From Candidatus Manganitrophaceae bacterium (GTDB lineage: Bacteria; Nitrospirota; Nitrospiria; SBBL01; Manganitrophaceae), in contig SCUR01000046.1 in the NCBI GenBank assembly GCA_004297235.1, positions 1 through 25,360 of the forward strand: a stretch of DNA of 25,360 nucleotides. The letters are read 5' to 3'. The position numbers were made by a program, and so were the translations under genes. Positions within the stretch are counted from its first letter, which is position 1. Each line of letters opens with the position of its first letter. Below, in pieces: positions 1 through 7,916 of the stretch. The notes beneath the pieces are model-generated. The model made no database searches. It was not told the DNA's origin and was given only the letters and a program-made list of their open reading frames with translations.

Positions 1-943
1 TCTGCTTGGTCGGCGGAGCGATGCGGCCGACCATGCCGAGATCGAGGAGAGCGATCCGCCGATCATCGGTCAAATAGATATTGCCCGGATGCGGGTCGGC
101 ATGGAAGAGGCCGTCGACGAGGATTTGCTTCAGATAGGCATGAAAGAGTTCATCGGCCAACTGGGCGCCGTCGACCTCCAGGCCGACCAGCGGGCCCAGC
201 GCCGTGATTTTTTTCCCGGAGACATATTCCATCGTCAGCACCCGCGAGGTGGTATAGTCGTCGATCGGAAGCGGGACCTGAATCCGCTCGAACGCGCGCA
301 GATGGTCCGCCAGCGCCGACAACTGGGTCGCCTCCTTCCGATAGTCGAGTTCGCGCAACAGCGTTTTCTTCATCTCCTCGAAGAGTTTTAGGAACGGATA
401 GCGCCTTCCCGCTTCGGTGTGTTCATCGAGGAAGGCGGCGATCTCCTCCAGCACCTCCAGATCTTCCAAGATCCGGGCGCGGATCCCGGGTCGCTGAATT
501 TTGACGACCACCGGACGGCCCTCCCGCAACGCGGCGAGATGGACCTGGCCGAGCGAGGCGGCCGCCAGCGGCTCGACATTAAATTGAGAAAAGCCTTTCG
601 AGATCCGCACCCCCAGCTCTTCCTGGACGATCTTCTCCACCTCTTCATAGGGAAAGGGCTTCACATCCTCATGAAGACGGGAGAGGGCTTGAAGGTAGGG
701 CATCGGCAGCAGATCGGCCCGGCTGGCGAGGAGCTGCCCCATCTTGATGAAGGTCGGTCCCATCCGCTCCAGATCGTCGGTGAGCCGCTCCGGATTGTTT
801 CCGACGGCCGGCATTCGTTCCTCTTTTTCTAGGATCTCGTCAAACTCCGTATTTTTAAATAGTGCGCTGTTTCCATACCTGAAGAAAAGAAGCGCGATAT
901 CTTTGTACCTTTTAAGATGATGGGGTTTTAGTGAGAGCTTCAT
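1..943 (-). CDS. ubiB: ABC1/UbiB-family atypical kinase, N-terminal part (runs off window)
   Basis: The minus-strand frame opens with an ATG at 943 behind a good ribosome site (CCAGGAG, about 6 bases upstream) and stays open for about 314 codons to the window edge. The translation shows the family signatures in order: FIKMGQLLASRADLLP (the KxGQ motif), AAASLGQVHLA (the Ala-rich loop replacing the usual kinase P-loop), VVVKIQRPG with the ATP-site lysine, DGLFHADPHPGNI (catalytic loop) and ALLDLGMVGRI (the DFG-like metal site). UbiB/ABC1 proteins are membrane-associated ATPases or kinases that support ubiquinone biosynthesis or lipid-precursor handling. The C-terminal part, usually with membrane helices, lies outside the window. 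The gene diverges from 1150-1638. The family call is firm. The symbol is the generic one, because bacteria often carry several ABC1 paralogues. Confidence 0.93.
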   Translation of the reverse strand, partial: MKLSLKPHHLKRYKDIALLFFRYGNSALFKNTEFDEILEKEERMPAVGNNPERLTDDLERMGPTFIKMGQLLASRADLLPMPYLQALSRLHEDVKPFPYEEVEKIVQEELGVRISKGFSQFNVEPLAAASLGQVHLAALREGRPVVVKIQRPGIRARILEDLEVLEEIAAFLDEHTEAGRRYPFLKLFEEMKKTLLRELDYRKEATQLSALADHLRAFERIQVPLPIDDYTTSRVLTMEYVSGKKITALGPLVGLEVDGAQLADELFHAYLKQILVDGLFHADPHPGNIYLTDDRRIALLDLGMVGRIAPPTKQ

Positions 944-999
944 CGGGGACTCCTGGCTAAGTTGCGGCGACAAAACGGATGGACCGGTGTCGCTTCAGG

Positions 1000-1040
1000 C
1001 GGATTGGATCCTGATCTATTATAGACCGTTCCGGCGCCCG
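1000..1040. promoter_or_regulatory. Overlapping divergent promoter (-10 boxes share the same bases)
   Basis: In the gap between the UbiB gene (start 943, minus) and the 1150 gene (plus), the sequence CTATTATAG at 1016-1024 can serve both directions. On the minus strand it reads TATAAT exactly (plus positions 1018-1023), with a weak TTCCAA about 18 bases upstream. On the plus strand TATTAT (1017-1022) sits 17 bases after TTCAGG (994-999). Either start would give a short leader to the gene it serves. This is a match to sigma-70 consensus by eye only. Confidence 0.4.
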
Positions 1041-1149
1041 GTTGGAATGGTCGAGATTGGGCCGTGCCGATCCTCCTTTGGAGGCATTGCCTCGGGAGTG
1101 TGAAACGGGTTACGATCGTAGCGAAACGAACCTGATTACGGAGGAGAGC

Positions 1150-1638
1150 ATGAGGACCCGAGTGCTGCTTGACCTGACGCACGTCTATGACGAGGAAGGG
1201 GGGGTGGAAGAGATCGGCGCGGATCCGAATATCTATTCGGATGATGCCTCCCCGACCGGGGACCCTCCCCCCTTTCCTACCTTTTTGCCGGGGTACGCCT
1301 TGGAAATTCCGGAGGGGATGAGGCAGGATGCCGTCTCGTTTGAGGGGGCGATCCGCGATGATGAGGCCGAGCCGGACGGAAATGCCCGGCTCACCGATCG
1401 AATTCCGGAGAACCGAGCGTTTTTGCGATTCCTTTTGGAGCGAGATGCGGAGATTTACGCCGATGGATTTGAGGTCGATTATCTCGAAACCGCAGAGACG
1501 CTCGAATTTCAGCCGAAGGGCGCGTGGACCGGATATAAATCGCGCAATCTCGCCTTTTTTCTGAATGAGGAGGACGCACGCGGCTATGAGGAGGCGCTCC
1601 GCCGCTACCAGGAGGCGGGACGAGAGAGGGCCGCGTAG
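1150..1638 (+). CDS. Hypothetical acidic protein (162 aa)
   Basis: I do not recognise a family. The ATG at 1150 is chosen over an upstream in-frame ATG at 1042 because it follows GGAGGAGAGC, a strong ribosome site, and because the upstream 36 codons look like non-coding DNA and would overlap the promoter. The protein is strongly acidic, with many Asp and Glu residues and a Pro-rich stretch near residues 36-45. Its C-terminal half (about residues 80-160) looks like a compact alpha/beta domain, with a predicted helix around EEDARGYEEALRRYQ. No signal peptide or membrane segment is visible, so it is probably cytoplasmic. It is a single gene followed 66 bases later by a zinc-ribbon gene on the same strand. 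Confidence 0.7.
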   Translation: MRTRVLLDLTHVYDEEGGVEEIGADPNIYSDDASPTGDPPPFPTFLPGYALEIPEGMRQDAVSFEGAIRDDEAEPDGNARLTDRIPENRAFLRFLLERDAEIYADGFEVDYLETAETLEFQPKGAWTGYKSRNLAFFLNEEDARGYEEALRRYQEAGRERAA

Positions 1639-1704
1639 AAAATCTTTCGACGGCTTTGATTTATTCCGGCCGGTTTTGTATTATTTCTGAAGGCGGGATA
1701 AATC

Positions 1705-1989
1705 ATGTCGATGGACGAAGAAACCGATCTGGATGAACTCTTAGGCCGCACGCGCTGCGCGCGGTGCGGTCAAATCTTGCGCGGGGAGATCGAATGCCCC
1801 TTCTGCAGCTTTTTCCCCGAGCCGGTCCGGGCGCAGCGCACCCCCAAATGGGTCTATCTGACCGCCTGTTTTTTAACCTCCCCTCTTAGCATTCCCTTTT
1901 TATATGCCACCCGCCGGCTCACCCCCCGGGAGAAGGTGGTGGCCGGATCGGGCGCTTTCCTTTGGCCCTTTCTTTTCTGGCTGTTCTGA
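1705..1989 (+). CDS. Small zinc-ribbon membrane protein (94 aa)
   Basis: The N-terminal part carries two CxxC knuckles (Cys18/Cys21 in CARCG and Cys31/Cys34 in CPFC), a typical rubredoxin-like zinc ribbon. Two hydrophobic segments follow at about residues 48-67 and 78-94, the last one ending at the C-terminus (FLWPFLFWLF). The expected topology is a cytoplasmic zinc ribbon anchored by two helices. The ATG is preceded by AGGCGGG. The specific function is unknown. Many small membrane proteins with this layout exist and none is diagnostic here. It is convergent with the response regulator at 2028-2534, only 38 bases apart. Confidence 0.75.
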   Translation: MSMDEETDLDELLGRTRCARCGQILRGEIECPFCSFFPEPVRAQRTPKWVYLTACFLTSPLSIPFLYATRRLTPREKVVAGSGAFLWPFLFWLF

Positions 1990-2027
1990 TCCGCCCCGCC
2001 GTTTTGGTAAGGACCCGGACCCGTCCC

Positions 2028-2534
2028 TTAAATCCGCAGAGAAGGATGCTTCGGCCGGAACCGTCTTCGGACCGAACATAAACGCATCCACGATCCGAGG
2101 TGAACGAGACGCCCCAGCAGCCCGATAAGAAAAGTAAATGAGGGGAAAAAAAGTGGAGGATCCGACAGCGAGAGGTGGTATTGAACCTTCTCCAGGATCT
2201 CCCTGGGTGTAAAGGGCTTAATGATGTACTCTTTTGCCTCCAGGGCGATCGCGCGCGATTTCGATGCGGAATCGCCTCTTGCGGTGAGAAAGAAGATAAT
2301 CGTCTTTCGCAACGCCGGATTGTCGCGAATTCTCTCGCACACTTGAAGCCCATCCATTTTCGGCATCATTAAATCGAGTAGAATTAAGGCGGGGCGTGTC
2401 TCCTCGGTCTTACGAAGCGCTTCTTCCCCATCTCTGGCAATGATCGTGGTATAACCCCCTTTTCTTAGAATGGCCGATAAGATTGTAACGGTATCTGGAT
2501 TGTCATCCACAATAAGAATTTTTTCTCCTGCCAT
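2028..2534 (-). CDS. Stand-alone response-regulator receiver protein
   Basis: This is a CheY-like receiver domain over residues 1-125. It has the acidic pair Asp10/Asp11 (ILIVDDN), the phospho-acceptor Asp54 in LLDLMMPKMDG, Thr84 in FLTAR and Lys106 in IIKPF, so all conserved switch residues are present. There is no DNA-binding or enzymatic output domain, so it would act through protein contacts with a partner kinase or with the neighbouring GGDEF-EAL proteins. The segment before Lys106 reads AIALEAKEY instead of the usual GADDY, a mild divergence. About 45 residues after the natural receiver end (from SDPPLFF on) are low-quality sequence rich in Phe and Arg and look like a run-on tail. The gene diverges from the signalling genes at 2886. 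Confidence 0.9.
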   Translation of the reverse strand: MAGEKILIVDDNPDTVTILSAILRKGGYTTIIARDGEEALRKTEETRPALILLDLMMPKMDGLQVCERIRDNPALRKTIIFFLTARGDSASKSRAIALEAKEYIIKPFTPREILEKVQYHLSLSDPPLFFPSFTFLIGLLGRLVHLGSWMRLCSVRRRFRPKHPSLRI

Positions 2535-2885
2535 CGGATTTCTCCTTCTCCGGATGAACGTAACGGATCATGACGTGAGGGGATTATATGCACTCTCATG
2601 AAAGCGACGCAATTCACCAAAAAGGATTAATGCCGGAAGAGAGGACGAACCAACCCGGAGGGGAATAAAAGATCCGGCGCCGGGCAACGATCGCGGCAGG
2701 CGTCCTTGGGGGATCGACCATTCGAGTCGACCCCTGGGCTCGGATGGTCGGCGGGCTGGAAAAAGTCCCATTTTTCTTGCTCGCTATTTGATCGGCTTCG
2801 CCTTAGAATAGAGGGCTCAACCCCATCACTCCTTATTCCCCGCCAAACCGGCGGCAGTTCGCTTATTATTTATTTGGAGGCCGTG
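2535..2885. promoter_or_regulatory. Intergenic region with leader shared with the next paralogue
   Basis: These 351 bases separate the receiver gene (minus) from the first PAS-GGDEF-EAL gene (plus), and I see no convincing gene in them. The part at about 2754-2820 (GGCTGGAAAAA, then TTTCTTG, then TCGCTATTT) closely resembles 4813-4868, in front of the second paralogue, so it probably holds the promoter of the 2886 gene. A clear ribosome site TTGGAGG precedes ATG 2886. Confidence 0.45.
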
Positions 2886-4715
2886 ATGAAGAGCCGTCAA
2901 ACCAAAACCCCTACAGAGCGGTCCCAGGCAAAGCTGAACGGAAAAAATAAACCGCCGAAACGACCGGCTCAAGACGAAACGAGCCATCTGCTCCAAGAGC
3001 TGCAGACCCATCAGATCGAATTGGAGATGCAGAACGAAAACCTTCGGGAAGCACAGTCGAAGCTGGAGGAGTCCCGCAACCGCTACTCTGATCTGTATGA
3101 CTTCGCGCCGGTCGGCTACTTTACGTTCGACCGTAACGGCCTCATTCTGGAGGTCAATCTCGCCGGCGCCGAACAAATGGGGATGGAGCGGAACCAAATC
3201 ATCGAAAAACCGTTCACCCTCTTTATCGCGAAAGAAGATCAAACGATATTTCGTTCCCACCTTGAGGCGGTCTTACAGGGAGGAGGCCGTCGCCGCTGCG
3301 AAATTAAAATCGAGGGGAAAGCGCCTTTCTACGCGCAGGTGGAAAGTCTGGTCGAAAAAGATTCAGGAGCCCTGCGCTGCCGAACGGCGGTGACCGATAT
3401 CACTCCGCGAAAGAGGGCCGAGGGGGAAGTGAAGAAGCTAAATGAAATGCTGGAGAGCCGCATCCTGCAGCGAACCGTCGAGCTGAGAGCGGCCAATCAG
3501 GAACTTCAAAACGAGATCATCGAGCGCAAGAAGGCCGAGCAGGCCCTGGCGCGGCAGGCGAATCTTGATCCGCTGACCGGCCTCTACAATCGCCGCTATT
3601 TTGATCTTCGCGCCGATGAAGAGGTCGCGCGGGTTGATCGAACGGGGAATTGTCTCGCCATCCTTCTGTGCGATTTGGACCATTTTAAGGCGATCAACGA
3701 TTCGCTGGGCCATCAGACCGGGGATCGGATCTTAAAAGCGGTGGCTCAGACGATTCAGGAATGCACCCGTGAGGTCGACCTCGTATTTCGCTGGGGAGGA
3801 GATGAAATCGCCGTGCTCCTGATCGACACCTCCCGAGAGGGGGTTCTGCTCACCGCGGAGCGGATTCGAAAAGAGGTAAAAAAAGTGGGTGAGGAGGCGC
3901 AGCTTCCGCTCGACATCAGCATCGGGGTCGCTTTCTACCCCGAGCACGGCGTCACGATGGACGGGTTGATCAGCTTGGCGGATCGATCGCTGTATATCGC
4001 CAAAAAAGGGAGAGAAAAGATTCATATTGGCGATGAAGAATATCTTCTCGACGAGCGGAGCATCAATGTCGTCTTCCAGCCGGTGGTCGATCTTCGCTCC
4101 GGCCAGTCGATCGGGTATGAAGCGCTGACGCGGGATCCTCAGAAAAAACTGACCGTGCCGGAGTTTTTTGAGCGCTATCAGTCGATCGGAAAACTCAACG
4201 AGTTGAAGCAGCGCTGCTTTCACTCTCAGCTCGGGCAGGCGCAAAAGCTCGGTCTGAAAGGGCGGCTCTTTCTCAACGTCGATTTCCATCTTCTCGATCA
4301 GATCGACTCTATTTCGAAACCGGAGGGAATCGACGTCATCTTGGAGATTTCGGAGATGGAGGCGCTGCATAGTCACCGCATGGAGCGCTACCTCGCGCTC
4401 GCCGAAAAATGGCGCGCGCAGGGCTTCCAATTGGCCATTGACGATTTTGGAGCGGGATTCGTCTCCTTTCCCTTCGTCGCACAATTGGTCCCGGAGTATG
4501 TCAAAGTCGACCGTTCCACCCTGCTTCAAGCGGTCTCCTCGTCGAAATTCAGGAAGTTCTTAAAAGATCTTCTCTTCGCATTGCAAAATTACACGACGCG
4601 GGGAATGATCGCGGAAGGGATTGAGACGGAACAGGAGCTGGCGGTCGTCCGGGAACTGGGGGTCGAGCTGGGCCAGGGCTTTCTGCTCGGCCGGCCTCAG
4701 GCGTTGTTATCCTGA
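2886..4715 (+). CDS. PAS-GGDEF-EAL c-di-GMP signalling protein (paralogue 1)
   Basis: This 609-residue protein has a coiled-coil N-terminus (about 33-68), a PAS sensor domain (about 64-175), a linker coiled coil (176-223), a GGDEF domain (about 224-382) and an EAL domain (about 392-606). The GGDEF signature is GGDEI (304-308), preceded by an inhibitory I-site REVD (295-298), with FKAIND at 267-272, so diguanylate cyclase activity is plausible. The EAL domain keeps EAL (412-414), the Asn of FLNVD, LEISE, DDFG (519-522), KVD and IAEGIET, so phosphodiesterase activity is also expected. There is no membrane segment, so it is cytoplasmic. ATG 2886 is preferred over ATG 2706 because TTGGAGG lies just upstream and the position matches the start of paralogue 2. 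Confidence 0.93.
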   Translation: MKSRQTKTPTERSQAKLNGKNKPPKRPAQDETSHLLQELQTHQIELEMQNENLREAQSKLEESRNRYSDLYDFAPVGYFTFDRNGLILEVNLAGAEQMGMERNQIIEKPFTLFIAKEDQTIFRSHLEAVLQGGGRRRCEIKIEGKAPFYAQVESLVEKDSGALRCRTAVTDITPRKRAEGEVKKLNEMLESRILQRTVELRAANQELQNEIIERKKAEQALARQANLDPLTGLYNRRYFDLRADEEVARVDRTGNCLAILLCDLDHFKAINDSLGHQTGDRILKAVAQTIQECTREVDLVFRWGGDEIAVLLIDTSREGVLLTAERIRKEVKKVGEEAQLPLDISIGVAFYPEHGVTMDGLISLADRSLYIAKKGREKIHIGDEEYLLDERSINVVFQPVVDLRSGQSIGYEALTRDPQKKLTVPEFFERYQSIGKLNELKQRCFHSQLGQAQKLGLKGRLFLNVDFHLLDQIDSISKPEGIDVILEISEMEALHSHRMERYLALAEKWRAQGFQLAIDDFGAGFVSFPFVAQLVPEYVKVDRSTLLQAVSSSKFRKFLKDLLFALQNYTTRGMIAEGIETEQELAVVRELGVELGQGFLLGRPQALLS

Positions 4716-4995
4716 ATCGATCCAGTCGATCCCCGGCGTCTCTCCCGCGCAGCGGGGTGTCCGGCGGCCTTTTAGAAAAATATCCCGCAAAAGATTTCAA
4801 AATTCGCATTCAGGCTGGAAAAACTCCCTGATTTCTTGATCGCTATTTCGGATCATTCGTTTTAAAGTATCGCTTCAACGCTCTGCACCCACCCCTCTCT
4901 TCACCCTCTCTCTTCGCCGGCGCTTTTATAACGACGTTCATTTTCTTGGGATAGACCGGACGAGGTGTTCGCCTTTCTCTAACTTGGAGATGATC
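4716..4995 (+). promoter_or_regulatory. Intergenic region and likely promoter of GGDEF-EAL paralogue 2
   Basis: These 280 bases have no supported gene. The stretch 4813-4868 (GGCTGGAAAAA, TTTCTTGATCGCTATTT) is recognisably the same as the one before paralogue 1. TTGATC at about 4836-4841, followed by an AT-rich TTTTAAAGTAT stretch at about 4859-4869, could be promoter boxes. The ribosome site TTGGAGA (4984-4990) precedes ATG 4996. Confidence 0.4.
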
Positions 4996-6828
4996 ATGAA
5001 CAAGCGTCAAACCAGATTGCCGACCCGAGAAAAGTTGAATGCTAAAAACAAAATGCTGAAACGACTGGCACAGGGGAAGATGGCGCATCTGCTGCAGGAG
5101 CTGCAGACCCACCAGGCCGAATTGGAGATGCAGAACGAGCAGCTTCGGGAGAGCCGGATGAAGCTGGAAAAAATCGGCAGTCGGTACTCGGATCTGTATC
5201 TCTTCGCACCCATCGGTTATTTTATCTTCGATCGCAACGGCATCGTCCTGGAAGTCAATTTGACCGGAGCAGACCAGTTGGGAATCGAGCAGCATCAGAT
5301 CGTTGAAACCCCTTTTGCTTTTTATGTCGCCCAAGAAGATCAAATCCGTTTCCATACCCATCTTGCCGCGGTCTTTCAGGACGGCGGACGGAGGCGATGC
5401 GAAATCAAAATCGCAGGGAGAGGCACCACGATTTATGCGCAGCTTGAGAGCCTTCTGGTCGAGGAAGAGAGTGGGGCGCTGCACTGCCGGACGGCGGTGA
5501 CCGATATCACCCTGCGAAAGAGGGCCGAAGAAGAGATCGAGAAATTCAGTGAATCGCTGCAAGGCCAGATTTTGCTGCAAACCGCCGAGCTGAGAGCCAC
5601 CAATCAGGCGCTTGAAAACGAAATTATCGAGCGGATGAAGGCCGAGCAGATCTTGGCGCGGCAGGCGAACGTCGATGCGGTGACCGGACTCTACAACCGC
5701 CGCTATTTCGATCTTCGGGCGACTGAAGAGATCGCGCGGGCCGACCGCAAGGGGGGATGCTTCGCACTCCTTCTCTGCGATTTGGACTATTTTAAGGCGG
5801 TCACCCACACGCTCGGCCATCAGACCGGAGATCGGATTCTCAAGGCGGTGGCTCAGAAAGTAGCGGAGGCCGCCCGAGAGAGCGACCTCGTCTTTCGCTG
5901 GAAGGGAGACGAGATTGCGGTCCTCCTCACGGACACTTCCCGAGAGGGGGTCCTCCTCGCCGCGGAGCGGATTCGAAAGGCGGTGGCCAAGGTGAGTGAA
6001 GAGTCTCAGGTCCTCCTGCATCTCCACATCGGGGCGGCGGTCTATCCCGAGCACGGATTCACGATCGACGCGTTGATCCGCGTGGCCGAGCACTCGCTCT
6101 CGATCGCCAAACAGGGGGAAGAAGAGATTCATATCGGCAATCGGGAGCATCGCCTCGATGCGCGGGACATCAGGATGGTATTTCAACCGGTGGTCGATCT
6201 TCGCTCGGGTCGGCCGATCGGATACGAGGCGCTGACGCGGGATCCTCAGGGAAAACGGACCGCCCCGGAGCTGTTCAAGCAGTATCAAGCCATGGGGCGG
6301 CTCCATGAGTTGAAGCGGCTCTGCTTCCTTTCACAGATCAATGAGGCGCAAAGGCTCGGCTTGCAGGAAGGGCGGCTCTTTTTGAATGTCGATTTCCATC
6401 TGCTCGATCAGATCGCTTTTTTCCAGAAGCCCGAGGGGATCGATGTGATCTTGGAGATCTCGGAGCGGGAAGCGTCGCAGGGCCGTCATTTCGAACGGCA
6501 TCTTGCGCTGGCCGAAAAATGGCGCGCGCGGGGCTTCCAAATCGCCATCGACGATTTCGGAGCGGGGTCGGTCTCCTTCCCGCTTGTCGGGAAGCTGGTT
6601 CCGGATTATATCAAGATCGACCGCTGCACGCTGCTTCAGGCGGTTTCTTCTCCGAAAGTGCGGCGGTTTTTAAACGAATTGGTCTCGGCCTTTCAAAATT
6701 ACACGACGCGGGGAATGATCGCGGAAGGGATTGAGACGGAACAGGAGCTGGCGGTCGTCCGGGAGATGGGGGTCGAGCTGGGCCAGGGCTTTCTATTCGG
6801 CCGGCCGCAGGCATTAATGCCGGCATGA
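4996..6828 (+). CDS. PAS-(degenerate GGDEF)-EAL protein (paralogue 2)
   Basis: This 610-residue paralogue of the preceding gene has the same architecture: coiled coil, PAS (about 62-173), GGDEF (about 223-381) and EAL (about 391-606). The GGDEF signature is KGDEI (303-307), with the first Gly lost, and the nucleotide-binding FKxxND element reads FKAVTHT (266-272), so cyclase activity is probably lost. The I-site RESD (294-297) is kept, so the domain may still sense c-di-GMP. EAL residues are intact: EAL (411-413), FLNVD, LEISE, DDFG (519-522), KID and IAEGIET. The likely net role is c-di-GMP breakdown. ATG 4996 is chosen over TTG 4984 because the latter lies inside the ribosome site. Confidence 0.92.
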   Translation: MNKRQTRLPTREKLNAKNKMLKRLAQGKMAHLLQELQTHQAELEMQNEQLRESRMKLEKIGSRYSDLYLFAPIGYFIFDRNGIVLEVNLTGADQLGIEQHQIVETPFAFYVAQEDQIRFHTHLAAVFQDGGRRRCEIKIAGRGTTIYAQLESLLVEEESGALHCRTAVTDITLRKRAEEEIEKFSESLQGQILLQTAELRATNQALENEIIERMKAEQILARQANVDAVTGLYNRRYFDLRATEEIARADRKGGCFALLLCDLDYFKAVTHTLGHQTGDRILKAVAQKVAEAARESDLVFRWKGDEIAVLLTDTSREGVLLAAERIRKAVAKVSEESQVLLHLHIGAAVYPEHGFTIDALIRVAEHSLSIAKQGEEEIHIGNREHRLDARDIRMVFQPVVDLRSGRPIGYEALTRDPQGKRTAPELFKQYQAMGRLHELKRLCFLSQINEAQRLGLQEGRLFLNVDFHLLDQIAFFQKPEGIDVILEISEREASQGRHFERHLALAEKWRARGFQIAIDDFGAGSVSFPLVGKLVPDYIKIDRCTLLQAVSSPKVRRFLNELVSAFQNYTTRGMIAEGIETEQELAVVREMGVELGQGFLFGRPQALMPA

Positions 6829-6887
6829 CATCGATTAAAATCGGCGGCCCTCTTCCGTCGAGCGCCCCGGCAACGGCGATCGGTCTT

Positions 6888-7853
6888 TTACTTGGTTCGA
6901 ATCACGACCAGTTTATCGGCTCCCGACTCCGCTCCCCAAACCTCGCCGGGCCGTCCGAGGAGTTGTCGGACGGCCGCCCCCGGACTCGGCAGAGGAAAGA
7001 TTTCGAAGGTCTCCTTCGCCGGATCAAATCTCATCAACGCATTCCCGCCGAAATCGCTGACCCAGACCTGATCCCGCTCGTCGACAAAAAGGGCGTAAAT
7101 CCCCGGACGATCACCGGGGGCGCGCCACTCCTTCCACCCATTTTTTGCCGGATCATACATTCCGATCTGGCCGGCGTTCCATTCGCTGATCCAGAGCCGC
7201 CCGAGGGAGTCGGGCCAGACCCGCCGCGCCCCCTGCTGCGGCGTCGGCGGTTGAATCACCGCCGCTGTTTTGGTTTTCGGATCGATCTGCGCCAGATAAC
7301 TCCCCGCCAGCGATACGAAATAAACATCCCCTTTCGGCGCGGTGGCGATGCCGTACGGACCCGGTCCCTTCGGGGCTTCGAAGACCTCGACCCGGCCCGA
7401 TGCGGGATCGAGCCGTCCATAGATCCCGCTCTGCCCGGTGAACCAGAGGACGCCTTGACGATCGAAGGCGGCGGTGTTGAGGTTGGCGTCGCTTCTCTCC
7501 GGCGGAAGCGGAAAGACCTTCACCGCCAGCGTTGCCGGATCGACCCGGACGATCGCGTTCAGCCCGCCGTCGGTGATCCACGGCGCGCCGTCGGGCCCCA
7601 CGATGACCCCGTGGGGGCGTGATCCGCGGCCGAGCGGGGTGTGGGTGGTCTTCCCCGTGGCGGGATCGAGACGGCCCAATTCGCCGGAGCCTTGCGCCGT
7701 GTACCAGACCGTCCCGTCCGGCGCCGGCGCGACATCATGCGGCCGCGATCCGCGCGGCACCGGATACTCTTGAAGAATGGAGGCGGCCCCGGCGGAATCG
7801 ATCAAGACCGAAAGCGCCGGCCAAATCAGGATAGAGAAGAATATTTTTTTCAT
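6888..7853 (-). CDS. Secreted beta-propeller, virginiamycin B lyase-like (Vgb) family
   Basis: The 321 residues open with a signal peptide (MKKIFFSILIWPALSVL, cut near SAGAA-S). Six to seven blade repeats follow, with the recurring pattern of PDGxxW, GRLDP and SRPHxV typical of streptogramin-lyase and NHL/SMP-30-like propellers. Family members of this kind range from true streptogramin B lyases to structural or sugar-lactone proteins. I see no histidine after about residue 200, although the lyase needs His residues in its last blades, so an antibiotic-lyase role is unlikely. The start at 7853 has AGGAAG upstream. It lies downstream of the inhibitor gene at 7903, beyond a terminator, so it is probably a separate transcript. 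Confidence 0.85.
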   Translation of the reverse strand: MKKIFFSILIWPALSVLIDSAGAASILQEYPVPRGSRPHDVAPAPDGTVWYTAQGSGELGRLDPATGKTTHTPLGRGSRPHGVIVGPDGAPWITDGGLNAIVRVDPATLAVKVFPLPPERSDANLNTAAFDRQGVLWFTGQSGIYGRLDPASGRVEVFEAPKGPGPYGIATAPKGDVYFVSLAGSYLAQIDPKTKTAAVIQPPTPQQGARRVWPDSLGRLWISEWNAGQIGMYDPAKNGWKEWRAPGDRPGIYALFVDERDQVWVSDFGGNALMRFDPAKETFEIFPLPSPGAAVRQLLGRPGEVWGAESGADKLVVIRTK

Positions 7854-7884
7854 CCGTGTTCGCTTCCTTTTTGAAGGATCGATC

Positions 7885-7916
7885 TGAAAAGGTCAGCCCG
7901 TTTCAGGGCTGACCTT
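7885..7916 (-). terminator. Rho-independent terminator after the inhibitor gene
   Basis: A perfect 11-bp stem (AAGGTCAGCCC with GGGCTGACCTT, plus positions 7889-7899 and 7906-7916) encloses a 6-base loop. On the minus strand the stem is followed by TTTT. The stop codon TGA of the 7903 gene lies in the loop, so the terminator overlaps the end of the coding region. Confidence 0.75.

Noticed and set aside
2754..2800. Sigma-54 promoter
   Set aside because: GG and GC elements are present but the spacing does not fit the -24/-12 rule.
2706..2885. 60-residue N-terminal extension of the first GGDEF-EAL gene
   Set aside because: It covers the promoter-like region shared with the second paralogue and has no ribosome site. 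The paralogue has no such extension.
4984..4995. TTG start for the second GGDEF-EAL gene
   Set aside because: TTGGAGA there is the ribosome site for ATG 4996, and the paralogue starts at the equivalent ATG.
4843..6306. 487-residue open frame on the minus strand
   Set aside because: It is antisense to the second PAS-GGDEF-EAL gene. A similar antisense frame exists over the first paralogue, as expected from shared codon use.
6888..7853. Streptogramin B resistance lyase
   Set aside because: The propeller repeats fit the family, but no His residues occur in the last blades where the lyase active site lies. A resistance role is not supported.
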